DNA of 64,000 nucleotides. Source: JAGVSR01 sp963786675. GTDB taxonomy: Bacteria > Pseudomonadota > Alphaproteobacteria > Rhizobiales > Hyphomicrobiaceae. Below the pieces are notes generated by a model, which saw nothing but the letters and a program-made list of their open reading frames with translations, searched no databases and had not been told where the DNA came from. A program made the translations under genes and the position numbers. Positions 22,205 through 30,083 of the stretch are shown here, piece after piece. Within the stretch, counting starts at the first letter, position 1, and each line of letters begins with the position of its first letter. The stretch is from positions 248,001 to 312,000 of the forward strand of contig CAWAZY010000003.1 in the NCBI GenBank assembly GCA_963786675.1, in the 5' to 3' direction.

Positions 22205-22239
22205 GGGGCGCCGAATTCTGATCGGCGCCCCGTTTCATT
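22205..22239 (+). terminator. Rho-independent terminator after glyA
   Basis: A 10-bp stem GGGGCGCCGA (22205-22214) / TCGGCGCCCC (22222-22231) with a 7-nt loop is followed by gtttcattt. It separates glyA from nrdR. Confidence 0.85.
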
Positions 22240-22251
22240 TCCGGAGGTCCT

Positions 22252-22738
22252 ATGCGCTGCCCCTATTGCGGCTCAGAGAATACCAGCGTGAAGGACAGCC
22301 GTCCGACGGACGAAAACGCCTCGATCCGCCGCCGGCGCGAGTGCCCCGATTGCGGCGGCCGCTTTACGACGTTCGAGCGCGTGCAGTTGCGCGAACTGGT
22401 CGTGGTCAAGCGTTCGGGCCGGAAAGTCACGTTCGATCGCGACAAGCTCATGAAATCCGTCACCATCGCCACCCGTAAGCGGCCGATCGACGACGACCGC
22501 ATTGAACGCATGGTGTCGGGCATAGTCCGCCAGCTGGAAAGCCTCGGGCGAAACCGAAATCCCGTCCTCGCAGATCGGCGAACGGGTCATGGAGGCGTTG
22601 CGCGGGCTCGATCCCGTCGCCTACGTGCGCTTTGCGTCCGTCTATCGCGACTTTCGCGAGGCCGCGGACTTCCAGGAGGTTCTGGGCGAGATCGCCGGGT
22701 CCGGCGCCGCTGCGGGGCTGCCCGTCAAACGCGCCTGA
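22252..22738 (+). CDS. nrdR: Transcriptional repressor NrdR, one frame shift
   Basis: Zinc-ribbon/ATP-cone repressor that represses ribonucleotide reductase genes when dATP is high. Restored length is 161 residues. The N-terminal zinc ribbon has the four cysteines as MRCPYCGS and ECPDCGGRF; FTTFERVQL and LVVVKRSGRKVTFDRDKL begin the ATP-cone. One extra C at about 22543 shifts the frame after RQLES; the conserved continuation (SGETEIPSSQIGERVMEAL) is complete in the next frame and ends with VKRA and TGA at 22736. CGGAGG lies 6 nt before the ATG. It heads the rib-nusB run, and its likely operator lies upstream of nrdJ at 8711-8759. Confidence 0.93.
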
Positions 22739-22822
22739 TCCTGTCCATCCAGCAAGGTTACCCGCGCGTCCGGCCGCATCGCGGCTTGTGCTTTCCCGTT
22801 GGGCGTTGGAAACCTCTTACCC

Positions 22823-23978
22823 ATGTCCTCCGCCCCGTCCAGCTTCGATATCGATCTGATGCGTCAGGCCCTCGCCGTGGCCCGGCGCGGGCTTGGCACG
22901 CACGGCGCCCAATCCCTCCGTCGGCGCTGTCATTGCCGATCCGGCGCGCGGTGAAATTCTAGGCCGCGGCTGGACGCAGCCCGGTGGCCGGCCGCATGCG
23001 GAAACGGAAGCGATCCGCCGCGCCGGACAGCGCGCACGCGGCGCGGTGATGGCCGTCACCTTGGAGCCCTGCGCGCACCATGGCAAAACACCGCCGTGCG
23101 CCGACGCCATCGTGGACGCGGGCTTATCGCGGGTTCTCGTCGGCACGCACGATCCCGATCCGCGCACGGCGGGCGAAGGCGTGGCGCGGCTGCGCGCGGC
23201 GGGGATCGACGTGATTGAGGATGTGCTGGCGGATGAGGCGCGCTGGCTGAACCTGGGTCACATCCTGCGGATGACCCAACAGCGTCCGTTCGTGACGGTG
23301 AAGATCGCGACCGACGCTCAGGGTCACATTCCAAAGGGCGATGGAACCGCGCCGCGCTGGGTCACGGGTCCGCAGGCGCGCGCCGCCGGGCACCTGATGC
23401 GGGCCGAGGCCGATGCCATCCTCGTCGGCGCGGGAACGATCTTGGCCGACGATCCCGATTTGACCTGCCGGCTGCCGGGACTGGACGCGCGATCGCCGCT
23501 GCGCGTTGTGCTCGCCGGGCAGCGGCCCATTCCGGCAAGCGCCCGCATCTTTCGGACGGCGGATACCCATCCCATCCTGATTATGCAGTCCGGCGCCGCG
23601 CCGCTCAGTTCCGGTTGCGATGACCGCTGGCCCGGTGTCGAAACATCCGCCGTGCGTGCGGCCCGTGGCCCCGATGCGGTGCGGGAGATCCTCGCCCAGT
23701 TGGCTGGACGGGGTATCACGCGGCTGCTTGTCGAGGGCGGGCCGGACGTCTGGAGGGCCTTTGCGGCGGCGGGCTTCGATGACGAGATCGCGCTATTCGT
23801 CGCCGGCCTGGGCGCGACCGAAACGCAGGCCCGCGCGATCTTGATGGACCATCTGGGGGCCGGTGCATACACACTGGCGGACCGGCGCGTTGTGGGAAGC
23901 GACACGCTGTGGCGCTGGCGCCGGGTGCGCGCTGCGGACACTGGGTTTGGCACGTATCCGGCCCGTTCGAGCCTCTAG
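22823..23978 (+). CDS. ribD: Bifunctional riboflavin deaminase/reductase, one frame shift
   Basis: Catalyses deamination of the GTP-derived pyrimidine and then reduction of its ribosyl side chain in riboflavin synthesis. The restored protein has 384 residues. The N-terminal deaminase shows PHAETEAI (zinc His, proton-shuttle Glu) and LEPCAHHGKTPPCADA (two zinc cysteines). The reductase half contains FVTVKIATDAQG and the EGGPDVWRAF motif. One extra A at about 22898 shifts the frame between RRGLG and RTAPNPSVGAVI. The stop at 23978 lies 8 bp before ribE. It is a member of the ribD-ribE-ribBA-ribH operon. Confidence 0.93.
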
Positions 23979-23986
23979 GAAATTGC

Positions 23987-24580
23987 ATGTTCACCGGCAT
24001 CATCACAGACATCGGGGAAGTCATCGGGCGCGAAGGCGGCCGCTTCGCCATTCGCTCCCATTACGACCCGGACACGATTGACCTGGGCGCATCGATCGCC
24101 TGCGATGGCGTTTGCCTGACCGTGACGTCGCTGCGGCCCGACGGCCAGGGATCGGCCTTTACGCTGGATGTGTCCAACGAAACCCTGTCGAAGACGACGC
24201 TGGGTGGCTGGGCCCCGGGCCGGGCCATCAATCTGGAGCGCGCCTTGAAGGCGGGCGACGAACTGGGCGGGCATCTCGTCTCGGGACACGTGGACGGGCA
24301 GGCGCGCATTCTGTCGGCGATGCAAGACGGCGAGAGCGTGCGCTTCCTGCTCGAGGCGCTTCCCGAACACGCGCGCTTCATCGCGCCCAAGGGATCGGTG
24401 GCACTCGACGGGACATCCCTGACCGTGAACGAGGTGATGGGGCCGCGCTTTGGGATCAATCTCATTCCCCATACCTTGACCCAGACCACGTGGGGGCGCA
24501 AAAAGCCGGGCGACCTCGTCAATCTGGAGGTCGACATGTTCGCGCGATATGTGGCGCGGCTCATGGAGTTTCGTTCGTGA
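23987..24580 (+). CDS. ribE: Riboflavin synthase, alpha subunit
   Basis: Dismutates two 6,7-dimethyl-8-ribityllumazine molecules to riboflavin and the ribityl pyrimidine. The 197 residues form two similar lumazine-binding domains: MFTGIITDIGEV opens the first, with the conserved CDGVCLTV and DVSNETLSKTTLG; the second repeats as VDGQARI and DGTSLTVNEV. This matches the usual family length. The start is fixed by the invariant MFTGI. Its TGA overlaps the GTG start of ribBA by 4 bp, so the two are translationally coupled. Confidence 0.96.
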   Translation: MFTGIITDIGEVIGREGGRFAIRSHYDPDTIDLGASIACDGVCLTVTSLRPDGQGSAFTLDVSNETLSKTTLGGWAPGRAINLERALKAGDELGGHLVSGHVDGQARILSAMQDGESVRFLLEALPEHARFIAPKGSVALDGTSLTVNEVMGPRFGINLIPHTLTQTTWGRKKPGDLVNLEVDMFARYVARLMEFRS

Positions 24581-25746
24581 CCTTGTCTCAGACCAGAGCC
24601 CCGGCGTCCGGCGCCCCGCCTGCAACCGCGTCTGCTGTTTCCCCGACGCACGAGATCGTCGAGGAACTGCAGAACGGACGTATGGTCGTGCTCGTCGATG
24701 CGGAAGACCGCGAGAACGAGGGCGATCTCGTCATCGCCGCGCAAATGGCGACACCCGACGCCATCAATTTCATGGCCAAGTATGGCCGTGGCCTGATCTG
24801 CCTCGCGCTGTCGCCAGCGCGCGCGGCGGAACTCGGCTTGGAAATGATGGTGCGCAACAACGCATCGCGCAATCGTACCGCCTTCACCCAGAGCATCGAG
24901 GCGCGCGAGGGCATCTCGACCGGTATTTCCGCGCACGATCGCGCGCGCACCATTTCGACCGCCATCGATCCGACCAAGGGTGCCGACGACATCGTGTCGC
25001 CAGGTCATGTTTTCCCGCTGATCGCCCGCGACGGCGGCGTTCTGATCCGGGCCGGCCACACTGAAGCTTCTGTTGATTTTGCCAAGCTCGCGGGCCTCGC
25101 GCCGAGCGGCGTCATCTGCGAGATCATGAATGACGACGGCACCATGGCGCGCATGCCTGATCTCGTCGAGTTCGCGCGCCGCCATAACCTCAAGATCGGC
25201 ACCATCGAAGATCTTATCGCCTATCGCCTGAAGAACGACCGGCTGGTGGAGAGGGTTGCCGAAACGCAGTTCAAGAGTGCGTTCGGCGGCCCGTTCGATC
25301 TCAGGGTCTATGCCACGACCGTCGACAACGCGGAGCATCTGGCCATCATCAAGGGTGATATTGGCGGCCCCGATCCGGTGCTCGTGCGCGTCCACGCGGT
25401 CAACCTGCCCGGCGATCTCCTGGGCGTCGGTGGGCCGGCGGACGGAGCCACCATGATTGCCAAGTCGCTGGGGGCCATAGACCGGGAAGGGCGGGGCGTC
25501 GTGGTGCTGATCCGTGATCTGGCGCCCAAGAGCGTTTCGGACTGGATTGGCCGCCAGGCCGCGGCACCAAGTCCCGCCGCGTCAGGATTGGCGGGGCGGC
25601 GGCAGGTGGAAACGGGCATCGGCTCACAGATCCTGCGCGATCTGGGCATCCGCGACATGGTGCTCCTCACCAATTCGCCCGAGCAGGTTTACATCGGCCT
25701 GGATGCCTTTGGGCTCAGGATTGTGGAAACCCGGGCGATCGAGTAG
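24577..25746 (+). CDS. ribBA: 3,4-dihydroxy-2-butanone 4-phosphate synthase with degenerate RibA-like domain
   Basis: The N-terminal domain (about residues 20-225) is RibB, which makes 3,4-dihydroxy-2-butanone 4-phosphate from ribulose 5-phosphate; DAEDRENEGDL, GRGLICLALS and RAGHTEASVDFA are intact. The C-terminal domain resembles GTP cyclohydrolase II in overall shape (LVRVHAVNLPGDLLG) but lacks the three zinc-binding cysteines normally found in the G-E-C-L-T...C-x-C region; no cysteine occurs in this half. So RibB activity is expected and cyclohydrolase II activity is not. Similar RibBX-type proteins are known in alphaproteobacteria. GTG start at 24577 overlaps ribE; ribH follows after 5 bp. 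Confidence 0.93.
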   Translation: MTLSQTRAPASGAPPATASAVSPTHEIVEELQNGRMVVLVDAEDRENEGDLVIAAQMATPDAINFMAKYGRGLICLALSPARAAELGLEMMVRNNASRNRTAFTQSIEAREGISTGISAHDRARTISTAIDPTKGADDIVSPGHVFPLIARDGGVLIRAGHTEASVDFAKLAGLAPSGVICEIMNDDGTMARMPDLVEFARRHNLKIGTIEDLIAYRLKNDRLVERVAETQFKSAFGGPFDLRVYATTVDNAEHLAIIKGDIGGPDPVLVRVHAVNLPGDLLGVGGPADGATMIAKSLGAIDREGRGVVVLIRDLAPKSVSDWIGRQAAAPSPAASGLAGRRQVETGIGSQILRDLGIRDMVLLTNSPEQVYIGLDAFGLRIVETRAIE

Positions 25747-25751
25747 ACAAC

Positions 25752-26279
25752 ATGGCCGAACGATCCTCGATGGAACGCGCTACGGCGGATGAGGGCGTGA
25801 TGCTGGCGCGCGGCGCCCGCCTCCTTATCATCCAGTCGCCCTACTACGCCGACATTGCCACTCAGTTGATGGCTGGCGCGCGCCGGATTGTCGACGAAGC
25901 GGGATGCGAGGCCGAGACCGTCACGGTCGCAGGGGCACTCGAAATCCCGCAGGCTCTCGCCGCGGCCGTTGCGGTCGGGGCGTTTGACGGTAACGCGCGC
26001 CGCTTCGATGGCGTCATCGTGCTGGGCTGTGTCATCCGGGGTGAGACGTCGCACTACGACATCGTCTGCAACAACGCCAATCATTGGCTCATGGAGACCG
26101 CTATTCGCCATTCCATACCACTCGGCAACGCCATTCTGACGGTCGATACGCATGCGCAGGCGCTCGCCCGCGCTGATATGGTGTCGGGGAAAGGCGTCGA
26201 TGCGGCGCGTGCCTGCCTCGGGCTCATTGCCTTGAAGCGCGGCCTCGCATCCCAGTTGGCCGGCGAGGGCCGGGAATGA
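25752..26279 (+). CDS. ribH: 6,7-dimethyl-8-ribityllumazine synthase
   Basis: Condenses the RibD product with the RibB product to lumazine, the substrate of RibE; members form pentamers or 60-mer shells. The 175 residues have LLIIQSPYYADI at the start of the flavodoxin-like core, VAGALEIPQAL, and the active-site GCVIRGETSHYDIVC with the catalytic His; the C terminus has GNAILTVDTHAQALAR. The start at 25752 is close behind ribBA. Its TGA overlaps the ATG of nusB by 4 bp (ATGA), so coupling is likely. Confidence 0.96.
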   Translation: MAERSSMERATADEGVMLARGARLLIIQSPYYADIATQLMAGARRIVDEAGCEAETVTVAGALEIPQALAAAVAVGAFDGNARRFDGVIVLGCVIRGETSHYDIVCNNANHWLMETAIRHSIPLGNAILTVDTHAQALARADMVSGKGVDAARACLGLIALKRGLASQLAGEGRE

Positions 26280-26803
26280 CCGCAGCCATCCCCAAGAAGC
26301 CGGCCACCAAAAGTGCCATGCCGCGCTCTCAGGCTCGCATGGCGGCCGTACAGGCGCTCTATCAGATGGAACTGGCGGGCACGGACGTCAGCGACGTGGT
26401 GGCCGAGTTTCAGCGGCTGCGCTTTCAGACCGCCGAGACCACGCCAGCCGAGGACGATGATATTCCCGCCGATCTCGGCGAGGCTGACGCGACGTTCTTT
26501 GGTGAGATCGTGCACGGCGTCGTGCGGCGCCAGCGCGACATCGATCCCATGGTCCACGAACTTCTGGCATCGGGCTGGCGGCTGGTGCGCGTCGATGCCA
26601 TCCTGCGCGCCATATTGCGGGCGGGCACGTTCGAGTTGATGGAGCGGCGCGATGTACCGGGCCGTGTGGTGATCAACGAATACATCAACGTCGCGCACGC
26701 ATTCTTCAATGAAGATGAACCCAAGGTTGTCAACGGCGTTTTGGATAAGATCGGCCGCCGCCTGCGCGCCGAGGAATTCGAACGCAAGCGTCCCGCCGAC
26801 TGA
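26276..26803 (+). CDS. nusB: Transcription antitermination factor NusB
   Basis: RNA-binding protein that acts with NusE, NusA and NusG at boxA elements in rRNA operons. The 175-residue all-alpha product has the N-terminal SQARMAAVQALYQMEL, a middle acidic loop (TPAEDDDIPADLGE) characteristic of longer alphaproteobacterial forms, LVRVDAILRAILRAGTFEL and the highly conserved INEYINVAHAF and FVNGVLDKI-like block (VVNGVLDKIGRRL). It overlaps ribH by 4 bp; this ribH-nusB-thiL order is widespread in bacteria. Confidence 0.96.
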   Translation: MTAAIPKKPATKSAMPRSQARMAAVQALYQMELAGTDVSDVVAEFQRLRFQTAETTPAEDDDIPADLGEADATFFGEIVHGVVRRQRDIDPMVHELLASGWRLVRVDAILRAILRAGTFELMERRDVPGRVVINEYINVAHAFFNEDEPKVVNGVLDKIGRRLRAEEFERKRPAD

Positions 26804-26830
26804 GGCGCCGCGCCGCCGGAGATCATTGCC

Positions 26831-27871
26831 GTGGCGGATAAACCACCGATCATCAGTGAAGCGGAGCTGACACTCAACAGTGAAGCGGAGCTGATCGGCG
26901 TCTATCTGGCGCCGCTGGCGGCCGGCCTTGCCGGCAGTTTCCAGCTTCAGGATGATTGCGCGCGCATTGAGCCTGTGCCGGGCTTCGATTTTGTGGTGAC
27001 AACCGATGCGGTCGCTGAGGGCACGCATTATTTCCCCGATGATGCGCCCGCCGGCATCGCGTGGAAAGCGTTGGCCGTGAATGCGTCGGATCTCGCCGCC
27101 AAGGGGGCCCGTCCGCACAGCTACCAGATGGCGCTCTCATTTCCTGAGGCTCCGTCGCACGCCTACATGTCGGCGTTCGCATCCGGCCTTGCCGCCGCGC
27201 AGGAGACCTTCGGGATGCTGCTGTCGGGCGGCGACACCGACCGGCGGCCCGGTCCGTGCTCGATCACGATCACCGCGTTGGGGCTTGTTCCGGCAGGCCG
27301 CATGGTGACACGCATGGGCGCCCGCGCGGGGGACCGGCTGTTCGTCTCTGGGACTTTGGGAGATTCCGCACTCGGGTTGAAGCTGCGGCGCGGCGACGCC
27401 GATGCAGCCGGCTGGCCGCTGACCGAACCGGCGCGTGCGGCACTGGTGGAGCGGTATTTGCGTCCCGCGCCACGCCTGGACCTCATCGAGGCCCTGCTCA
27501 CTTGGAGCAGTGCGGCCATGGATATCTCGGATGGCTTGGGCAAGGATTTAGGCCGGCTGTGCGCGGCTAGCGAAACCGGCGCCACCGTCTGGTTCGACCG
27601 GTTGCCGTTGAGCCCGGCCGCCCGCGTGGTCGTGGATGCCGATGCCGCGCAGGTGGAGCAGGTGCTCGCGGGCGGCGGCGACTACGAAATCCTGTTTGCC
27701 GTTCCCCCGGATCGGACGGGCGAAGTGCTGGCCTGGGCGCAACGGTCGGGCGTCGCGGTGACGGAGATCGGGGAGTTCAAGGCGGACCGGGGTGTGGGGA
27801 TCGTGGGCCGGGATGGCGTCGAAAACCTGCTGGCGCCTGGAGGCTGGGACCATTTCGCTGCCAAGCCGTGA
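26831..27871 (+). CDS. thiL: Thiamine-phosphate kinase
   Basis: Phosphorylates thiamine monophosphate to thiamine pyrophosphate. The 346-residue product shows QDDCARIEP (Mg/ATP-binding Asp pair), VTTDAVAEGTHY, NASDLAAKGARP, LSGGDTDRRPG, GDSALGLKL, MDISDGLGKDLGRL and GGGDYEILFAV, the complete AIR-synthetase/ThiL-fold set. It starts at GTG 26831. The N terminus carries an 8-codon tandem duplication: SEAEL occurs at residues 8-12 and 16-20, matching a 17-bp exact repeat at 26854 and 26878. The conserved fold starts at the second copy. It is 27 bp behind nusB and ends the operon. Confidence 0.95.
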   Translation: MADKPPIISEAELTLNSEAELIGVYLAPLAAGLAGSFQLQDDCARIEPVPGFDFVVTTDAVAEGTHYFPDDAPAGIAWKALAVNASDLAAKGARPHSYQMALSFPEAPSHAYMSAFASGLAAAQETFGMLLSGGDTDRRPGPCSITITALGLVPAGRMVTRMGARAGDRLFVSGTLGDSALGLKLRRGDADAAGWPLTEPARAALVERYLRPAPRLDLIEALLTWSSAAMDISDGLGKDLGRLCAASETGATVWFDRLPLSPAARVVVDADAAQVEQVLAGGGDYEILFAVPPDRTGEVLAWAQRSGVAVTEIGEFKADRGVGIVGRDGVENLLAPGGWDHFAAKP

Positions 27872-28105
27872 GCGGCGGGCCGCGATGGTTCGATCCGCCG
27901 CAGCGCAAGCCGATGCCGAAAAACGGTTATGTTGCAGCGGTGTGTCCTTCCCGGCCTTGCGGTCTTGTCTTGGTTTGGCCACATCCTTGAAGGCAAGGTG
28001 CACCGCATTCACTGCGGCTGAATCTGGGCGCTGAGGGCGCCGGGAAAGCGAGATCGGGATTAAAGAATCCGGTCAAGTCCGACGGCTAAAGGGTATCCCT
28101 TGACT

Positions 28106-29518
28106 ATGCATGATGTGACGCTGATCCCGCGCTTGTTCCCGACCGTTTTGGCCGGGACCGGCAGAGGAAGCCTTCGATCTGCGGTTCGGCGGATGACGGC
28201 GGCTGTGGCCGCGCTTTCGCTGGCTGCGCCGCTCGCAGTCTTCGCGCCGGCCATGGCGCAAACGCAGGCAAACTGGTGGGACGGCATTCGCGGGTTCGGC
28301 ACGCCGGATTTTACCGACAAGCCGCGCAATCAGCGGCCTGCCGCCGAACCCGACCGCATGGAAGATCTTCGGACCGGCCCGGTGCCGATGCGCAGTGACG
28401 AGATGATCGGCTACATCGACAAGGCCATTGTTCTGTACCAGCAGATTGTCAGCAAGGGCGGTTGGCCCAAGGTGCCCGGCACCCGCATGATCCGTCCTGG
28501 TGACGACGACGAGCGCCTGCCGATCTTGCGCCGCCGGTTGCGCGCGTCTGGCGATCTGAAGACGCAGGGCTCAAGCTACTTCGAGGATTTCAGTTTCGAT
28601 GGCCACACGGAAGAGGCCGTGCGCCGCTTCCAGGAGCGTCACGGACTGCGTGCCAGCGGCCGGGTTGATCGGCCGACGCTCGACGCGCTCAATGTCAGCG
28701 CCGAGGAACGGCTGAAGCAGCTCGAACTCAATCGCAATCGCATCTTCGAGCTGCTGCAGCAGCCGCTCGAGGAGCGCTATGTCCTCGTCAACGTCCCGGC
28801 CTATCAGCTTGAGGCGGTGGAGCGGTTCGAAGTGGCCCAGCGGCATCGCGTGGTGGCCGGCCGGCCCGGCCGCGATACGCCGTCGCTGAAGGCGACCATC
28901 AAGGCGCTCAATTTCTTCCCGTCGTGGAAAGTGCCCGACAGCGTGGCGCAGCTGGATGTGTTTCCGCGCCTCGTGAAGGAACCGGATTACCTTGAGAAGG
29001 AAAAAATCCGCGTCGTCATGAACGACTTCAACGGGCCTGAGATCGACGCGTCGGCCATCGACTGGTCGATCGCCGACGCCAGCAAAGTGAAGCTGCGCCA
29101 GGACCCCGGGCCCCAGAACGCGCTGGGCCTGGTGCGCATCGACATGCAGAACGAGCACGGCGTCTACATGCACGACACGCCGCTGAAGACGCTGTTCGAG
29201 CAGCGGTCGCGGGCTTTCAGTGCGGGCTGCGTGCGTGTGCAGGATGTGTTCAAGCTGGTGAGCTGGATCGCGCGTTATGAACCGGGCTGGGATAACCCCG
29301 GTCAGGTCGAGGCCGTCATTCAGATGGGCCAGCCGTTGGACGTACAGCTGACGCGGCCGATCCCGGTTTATTTTAGCTACATCACGGGCTGGGCCGAGGC
29401 CGACGGCCGCGTGCTGTTCCGGGCCGACATCTACAACCGGGACGGCAAGTCGTTCGGTCCCGAACAGGTCTTCGATCCGGAGGATGCGCCGCCGCCGTCC
29501 GCAGGGCTCGCCCCCTGA
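28106..29518 (+). CDS. Murein L,D-transpeptidase (YkuD family), second copy
   Basis: Periplasmic peptidoglycan cross-linking enzyme of the same large YcbB-type class as the gene at 17638; 470 residues. Visible in order: an N-terminal region with a signal peptide (AVAALSLAAPLAVFAPAMAQ), the scaffold (IVLYQQIVSKGGWPKV), a peptidoglycan-binding repeat (EEAVRRFQERHGLRASG), and the YkuD catalytic domain with MHDTPLKTLF and FSAGCVRV, where Cys is the nucleophile. The last residues are Pro-rich. ATG 28106 is favoured; an adjacent TTG lies at 28100. It lies 230 bp downstream of thiL, probably with its own promoter. Two such genes near ldtR suggest a shared control. Confidence 0.92.
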   Translation: MHDVTLIPRLFPTVLAGTGRGSLRSAVRRMTAAVAALSLAAPLAVFAPAMAQTQANWWDGIRGFGTPDFTDKPRNQRPAAEPDRMEDLRTGPVPMRSDEMIGYIDKAIVLYQQIVSKGGWPKVPGTRMIRPGDDDERLPILRRRLRASGDLKTQGSSYFEDFSFDGHTEEAVRRFQERHGLRASGRVDRPTLDALNVSAEERLKQLELNRNRIFELLQQPLEERYVLVNVPAYQLEAVERFEVAQRHRVVAGRPGRDTPSLKATIKALNFFPSWKVPDSVAQLDVFPRLVKEPDYLEKEKIRVVMNDFNGPEIDASAIDWSIADASKVKLRQDPGPQNALGLVRIDMQNEHGVYMHDTPLKTLFEQRSRAFSAGCVRVQDVFKLVSWIARYEPGWDNPGQVEAVIQMGQPLDVQLTRPIPVYFSYITGWAEADGRVLFRADIYNRDGKSFGPEQVFDPEDAPPPSAGLAP

Positions 29519-29650
29519 TCTTGAACGCGCGAATTCTTTCTCGATCCGCATCAGGGTCGGTGCCGTCAGGGACCGGCCCTTTCGGTGCGCCGCAACGGCT
29601 GTCGAAATGGCCAGCGGCGTGATGAAAAAAGCTGAAAATATGGGGAAGAT

Positions 29651-29725
29651 TGGCTCCGCGGGTAGGGCTCGAACCTACGACCGTCCGATTAACAGTCGGA
29701 TGCTCTACCACTGAGCTACCGCGGA
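29651..29725 (-). tRNA. tRNA-Asn (anticodon GTT)
   Basis: On the minus strand the 75 nt fold as a full cloverleaf: acceptor TCCGCGG/CCGCGGA, D-arm GCTCAGTGGTAGAGC, anticodon arm TCCGACTGTTAATCGGA with GTT, T-arm GTAGGTTCGAGCCCTAC, discriminator G and encoded CCA. It is the last core-chromosome gene before the island boundary. Confidence 0.97.
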
Positions 29726-29852
29726 ACAGGCGCAAACGACATGCGCGAGCCGGTGATTAGCAGAAGCCGGCGGTCAGGAGAAGCCTTTTTCACCCCCGCG
29801 TTTCGCGCCCCGATGCCGCGCCGCGCCGATCGAGGAGCTTGTGGGAAAGGTT

Positions 29853-29896
29853 TGGAGGCCACGCCCGGAATTGAACCGGGGTACGCGGATTTGCAG
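29853..29896 (-). other. 3' fragment of tRNA-Cys: probable attachment site of the island
   Basis: On the minus strand these 44 nt match tRNA-Cys from the anticodon loop (ctGCAaatccg) through the T-arm CCCCGGTTCAATTCCGGG and the acceptor 3' strand to CCA. The sequence that should form the 5' half (29897 onward) is unrelated, so this is not a working tRNA gene. Such displaced 3' ends are left when an element integrates into a tRNA gene; the element carries a replacement end. A tyrosine recombinase gene starts 190 bp away. The intact tRNA-Cys expected at the other end is not seen in the window. Confidence 0.85.
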
Positions 29897-30083
29897 TTCT
29901 TAGAGGCCAGCAATCAGCCACGATCACCGGTGATCACTCGCGCTCAAAAGTGCAGGTTTTTCAACAACCGTCCAATCACCCACAGTCACTCGCGATTGCC
30001 CGTGTTCAGCCGAACGGTTACAGGGTGGTTACACGCGGGTGCGCGGATTGTCGTCCGTAGCACCCAGGGGACGCGGGGGTATC

